From Planctomycetota bacterium (lineage in GTDB: Bacteria; Planctomycetota; Phycisphaerae; Phycisphaerales; UBA1924): a DNA stretch of 64,000 bases. Made by a program: the position numbers and the translations under genes. The notes under the pieces are model-generated. The model saw only the letters and a program-made list of their open reading frames with translations, was not told the DNA's origin and did not search any database. Positions within the stretch are counted from its first letter, which is position 1, and the number at the start of each line of letters is the position of its first letter. Location of the stretch: assembly GCA_039819165.1 (NCBI GenBank), contig JBCBSM010000001.1, positions 1,240,001 through 1,304,000 of the forward strand, in the 5' to 3' direction. Positions 61,756-64,000 of the stretch are shown one piece after another.

Positions 61756-62629
61756 GCTCCATGATCGCACTGCAGGCCGGCTCGGTCCACAGCGTGTTGT
61801 GCATGCCGCCCGCAATGGCCACGAAGCGTCCGTCCGGGGCCGCTTCGGCGATGGCCTGGCCGTCGTCGATGGGGCAGGTCTCGTCCTGGTCGCCGTGGAG
61901 CACGAGGAGCGGGCAGCGGAGCGTCGCGGCCAGCTCGGCGCGATCGAAGGGCTTGCCCCGCACGGGCGTGAGCCGCGGCCCGAGCCAGCGTCGAGATGCG
62001 AGCAGGCCGACGAGCGCAAGGGCGATCGGCAGGTTGGGCCACAGCGGCGCGCCCATCTGGCCCATGACGTTTCGTGCGGGCGTCGGCGGGATGCGGTAGG
62101 GCGATTCGGCGATCACCAGGGCGGCGTCGATCTCGGTGGCCGCCGCGATGCCGACGCCTCCGCCCATGGACGAGCCGGTGATCGCCAGGGGTCCGCCGGC
62201 GTCGACAGCGGAGACGAGATCGAGCAGCGCATCGACCTCGAGCACGCCCAGCGAGCACCAGCCCTCGCTCTCGCCGTGGCCGGGCAGGTCCCAGCACACG
62301 ACACGGGCGGCGTGGGGCACGATGGCGTGCAGCCGGCGGAGCGTCGAGACGCGGCCGGTGCCCCACCCGTGCGTCACGATGGCGGTGGGCCCGCTCGGAT
62401 CGCCACCCGGCAGATCCCAGGCCATGAGCGTGCGGCCGCGGCTGGTGAAGGACCACTCCTCGAACGCGAGCGGCTCGTCGAGCTCGGACGGATCGCCCGG
62501 CTTGCCGCGTGCCACGGCGGTGGCGTAGGTCATGCGGGGCGGCCTCGCGAGCGAACGGAGCGTGACGAGGGACAGCGCCGCGACGTAGAGCGCGCCGCCG
62601 GCGGCCAGGAGTATGAGCAGTCCGGCCAC
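61661..62629 (-). CDS. alpha/beta hydrolase with N-terminal membrane anchor
   Basis: 322 residues from GTG 62629, 5 nt after the rseP-like stop. One N-terminal hydrophobic helix (GLLILLAAGGALYVAALSLV), then an alpha/beta hydrolase: oxyanion HGWGTGR, nucleophile Ser in TGSSMGGGVG near residue 157, acid in LHGDQDETCP near 260, His in GGMHNTLW near 285. Ligand unknown. The last 30 residues (after REYQRALAGL) are Ala/Arg-rich and are encoded by the same DNA as the deoC N-terminus. Confidence 0.8.
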   Translation of the reverse strand: MAGLLILLAAGGALYVAALSLVTLRSLARPPRMTYATAVARGKPGDPSELDEPLAFEEWSFTSRGRTLMAWDLPGGDPSGPTAIVTHGWGTGRVSTLRRLHAIVPHAARVVCWDLPGHGESEGWCSLGVLEVDALLDLVSAVDAGGPLAITGSSMGGGVGIAAATEIDAALVIAESPYRIPPTPARNVMGQMGAPLWPNLPIALALVGLLASRRWLGPRLTPVRGKPFDRAELAATLRCPLLVLHGDQDETCPIDDGQAIAEAAPDGRFVAIAGGMHNTLWTEPACSAIMEREYQRALAGLRQPADARAPAHAGGRARSDDA

Positions 62630-62634
62630 GGGCG

Positions 62635-64000
62635 CTACAGCCCCGTGAAGACGTTGCGTATGTCGTTGAAGGTCACGACGAGGAAGCCCATGCCGATGAG
62701 CACCAGGCCCGCGAGGGTCGCGGCGCTCTGGATGGCCTCGGGCACGGGCCGCCCTCGGATCCACTCGGCCACGATGAAGAGGAACTGGCCGCCGTCGACG
62801 ATGGGCAGCGGCAGGAAGTTGACCACCGCGAGGTTGACGCTGATGAGCGCCATGAAGAACAGCAACCAGATCAGCCCGCGATCGGCCACGCGGGTGCCAA
62901 GGTGGGCGATGCCCACGGGCCCCTTGAGGTGCTCGACGCGGACGCTGCCCTGGAAGAGCCGCGCGAAGGTCACGTAGGTCATCAGCATGACCCGCTTGGT
63001 CTCGGCGAGCCCGACGACGACGGCGTCGACGGGGCCGTCGGCCTTGAGCGTGAACTCGGCGGGCTGGAAGATCGACAGCACGCCCGGCGGGGCGGACCAG
63101 CCCAGCTCGTGCAGCCGCCGCACGTCGCCGGCCGACAGCCGCAGCGTGCGGGTGTCCTGGATGCCCTGGCCGACGATGGGAACGCCAACCTCGAGCTCGA
63201 CCGCGGCACCCTCCCCGGCGGCGAGCGCGTCCCGCGTGGCGGTGCGCAGGGCGGCGCGGATGCCGGCGAAGTCGTCGACGGGCACGCCCGCGATGCTCCG
63301 AACGCGGAGGCCCGGGCGATCGATGGCCGCGGCGGCGGGCGGCGCTCCGTACTCGGAGCCGGTCCGCTGCTCGCGGATGGCCGCGGGCGGCAGGGCCAGC
63401 AGGGGCTCGCCGAGCAGTTCGTTGGGCGCGAAGCCGATCAGGCCCTTGCGGTTGACGCGGGCGACGAGGGCAATCTCCTCGGACTGGCCGCCCTCGCCGG
63501 TGCGGACGACGGTGATCTGGATCTCGCGGCCGGCGTGAGCGCGGATCTCGGTGATGCCCTCGGCGATGCTGGGGTATTCGGCGGACCCGAGGCGGACGAA
63601 CACATCACCCGGCCGCAGGCCCTGGTTCCAGGCCGCGCCGTTTTCTTCGGCGAAACCCACGGTCATGACGGGGGCGAGCCCGAGCACGTGGGTCTGCACC
63701 TGCTCGCCCTCGCCGCCGAGCCGCACGATCGACTCGTCGAGCACGACGCGGGGCTCCAAGTCGACAACGACCTCGGTATCTTCGCTCGCGAAGCCGATGG
63801 CGACGGGCCGGCCCTCGGAGTCGCGGAATGCGTCGGCGATGTCGGCGGCGTCCTCGGCGGACCTCTGCGGGCCGTCTCCGACGCGGATCCAGCCGGCCCG
63901 CATCTCGGGCTCGACGCCGGTGAGTCCGCGATCGTCCATGGACTCCCGGAAGCCGGCGTAGTCGCCGCCGTCACCGAAGACCGTCGTGGATTGTGCGGGC
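62635..64000 (-). CDS. rseP: RseP-like site-2 (M50) intramembrane protease, C-terminal part
   Basis: About 454 residues are visible and the gene continues past the right edge; the HExxH helix is not in the window. Two PDZ-like regions (GLRPGDVFVRLGSAEYPS; then PGLRVRSIAGVPVDDFAGIR) precede the C-terminal membrane part with LKGPVGIAHLG, the second active-site motif VNLAVVNFLPLPIVDGGQF and two closing helices. Site-2 proteases cut anti-sigma factors after a first cut in the periplasm. The visible part alone equals a complete E. coli RseP, so the whole protein is unusually large. Likely co-transcribed with the hydrolase and deoC. Confidence 0.85.
   Translation of the reverse strand, partial: PAQSTTVFGDGGDYAGFRESMDDRGLTGVEPEMRAGWIRVGDGPQRSAEDAADIADAFRDSEGRPVAIGFASEDTEVVVDLEPRVVLDESIVRLGGEGEQVQTHVLGLAPVMTVGFAEENGAAWNQGLRPGDVFVRLGSAEYPSIAEGITEIRAHAGREIQITVVRTGEGGQSEEIALVARVNRKGLIGFAPNELLGEPLLALPPAAIREQRTGSEYGAPPAAAAIDRPGLRVRSIAGVPVDDFAGIRAALRTATRDALAAGEGAAVELEVGVPIVGQGIQDTRTLRLSAGDVRRLHELGWSAPPGVLSIFQPAEFTLKADGPVDAVVVGLAETKRVMLMTYVTFARLFQGSVRVEHLKGPVGIAHLGTRVADRGLIWLLFFMALISVNLAVVNFLPLPIVDGGQFLFIVAEWIRGRPVPEAIQSAATLAGLVLIGMGFLVVTFNDIRNVFTGL

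Overview
The window is high-GC bacterial DNA, about 94% protein-coding, that looks like a flagellated planctomycete of the Phycisphaerae type. This rests on several signs seen together: secreted proteins ending in a short dockerin-like tail (ADFDGDG..LT.FDFL.F.N.FD.GCP), a chromosomal type II secretion (T2SS) operon, ATP synthase c and b subunits with signal-peptide-like N-termini, many GTG/CTG/TTG starts, and 4-nt stop/start overlaps. Assignment to a clade is inference; no rRNA is present.

Layout. (1) 1-1730, minus: scpB, a small lipoprotein and a DUF58 protein cut by the left edge. (2) 1806-5469, plus: queuosine-precursor transporter and a large secreted M14 peptidase. (3) 5480-19894, minus: one tightly overlapping T2SS operon, read from high to low coordinates: LTxxQ-type secreted protein, gspE, F, G, H, I, J, K, L, M, a GspC/PilP-like protein, gspD and a propeller-like lipoprotein. 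(4) 20017-22553, minus: two further paralogues of the protein that heads the T2SS operon, giving three in a row. (5) 22692-34626: mostly housekeeping metabolism, namely panD, a GT4 glycosyltransferase, mgtE, PEP carboxylase, a small secreted helical protein, an SDR reductase, acetyl-CoA synthetase, a zinc-ribbon membrane protein and GAPDH. (6) 34627-35178: the only long non-coding stretch. (7) 35179-47930: a seven-bladed FG-GAP protein with dockerin tail, GNAT, metallo-beta-lactamase-fold hydrolase, hotdog protein, membrane protein, a YhaO/YhaN-like (SbcD/SbcC-like) pair, and a subtilisin-like protease with doubled dockerin tail and a strong terminator. (8) 47951-56026: moxR, then atpI-like/atpB/E/F/H, pgk, sthA and holB; the other ATP synthase genes are not here. 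(9) 56010-59408, minus: fliD and fliS, fliD being about twice the usual size. (10) 59548-64000: a membrane protein, a DUF4230 protein, deoC, an alpha/beta hydrolase and the C-terminal part of an RseP-like site-2 protease.

How the parts may work together. The T2SS would carry folded proteins across the outer membrane; the dockerin-tailed FG-GAP protein and S8 protease are plausible clients, though nothing in the sequence proves it. The three LTxxQ paralogues beside gspE share two alignable blocks and are the best candidate for an undescribed envelope or secretion-linked module. GAPDH, Pgk, PEPC, Acs and SthA give central carbon and NAD(P)H exchange. No CRISPR array, tRNA, rRNA, insertion sequence or prophage was seen.
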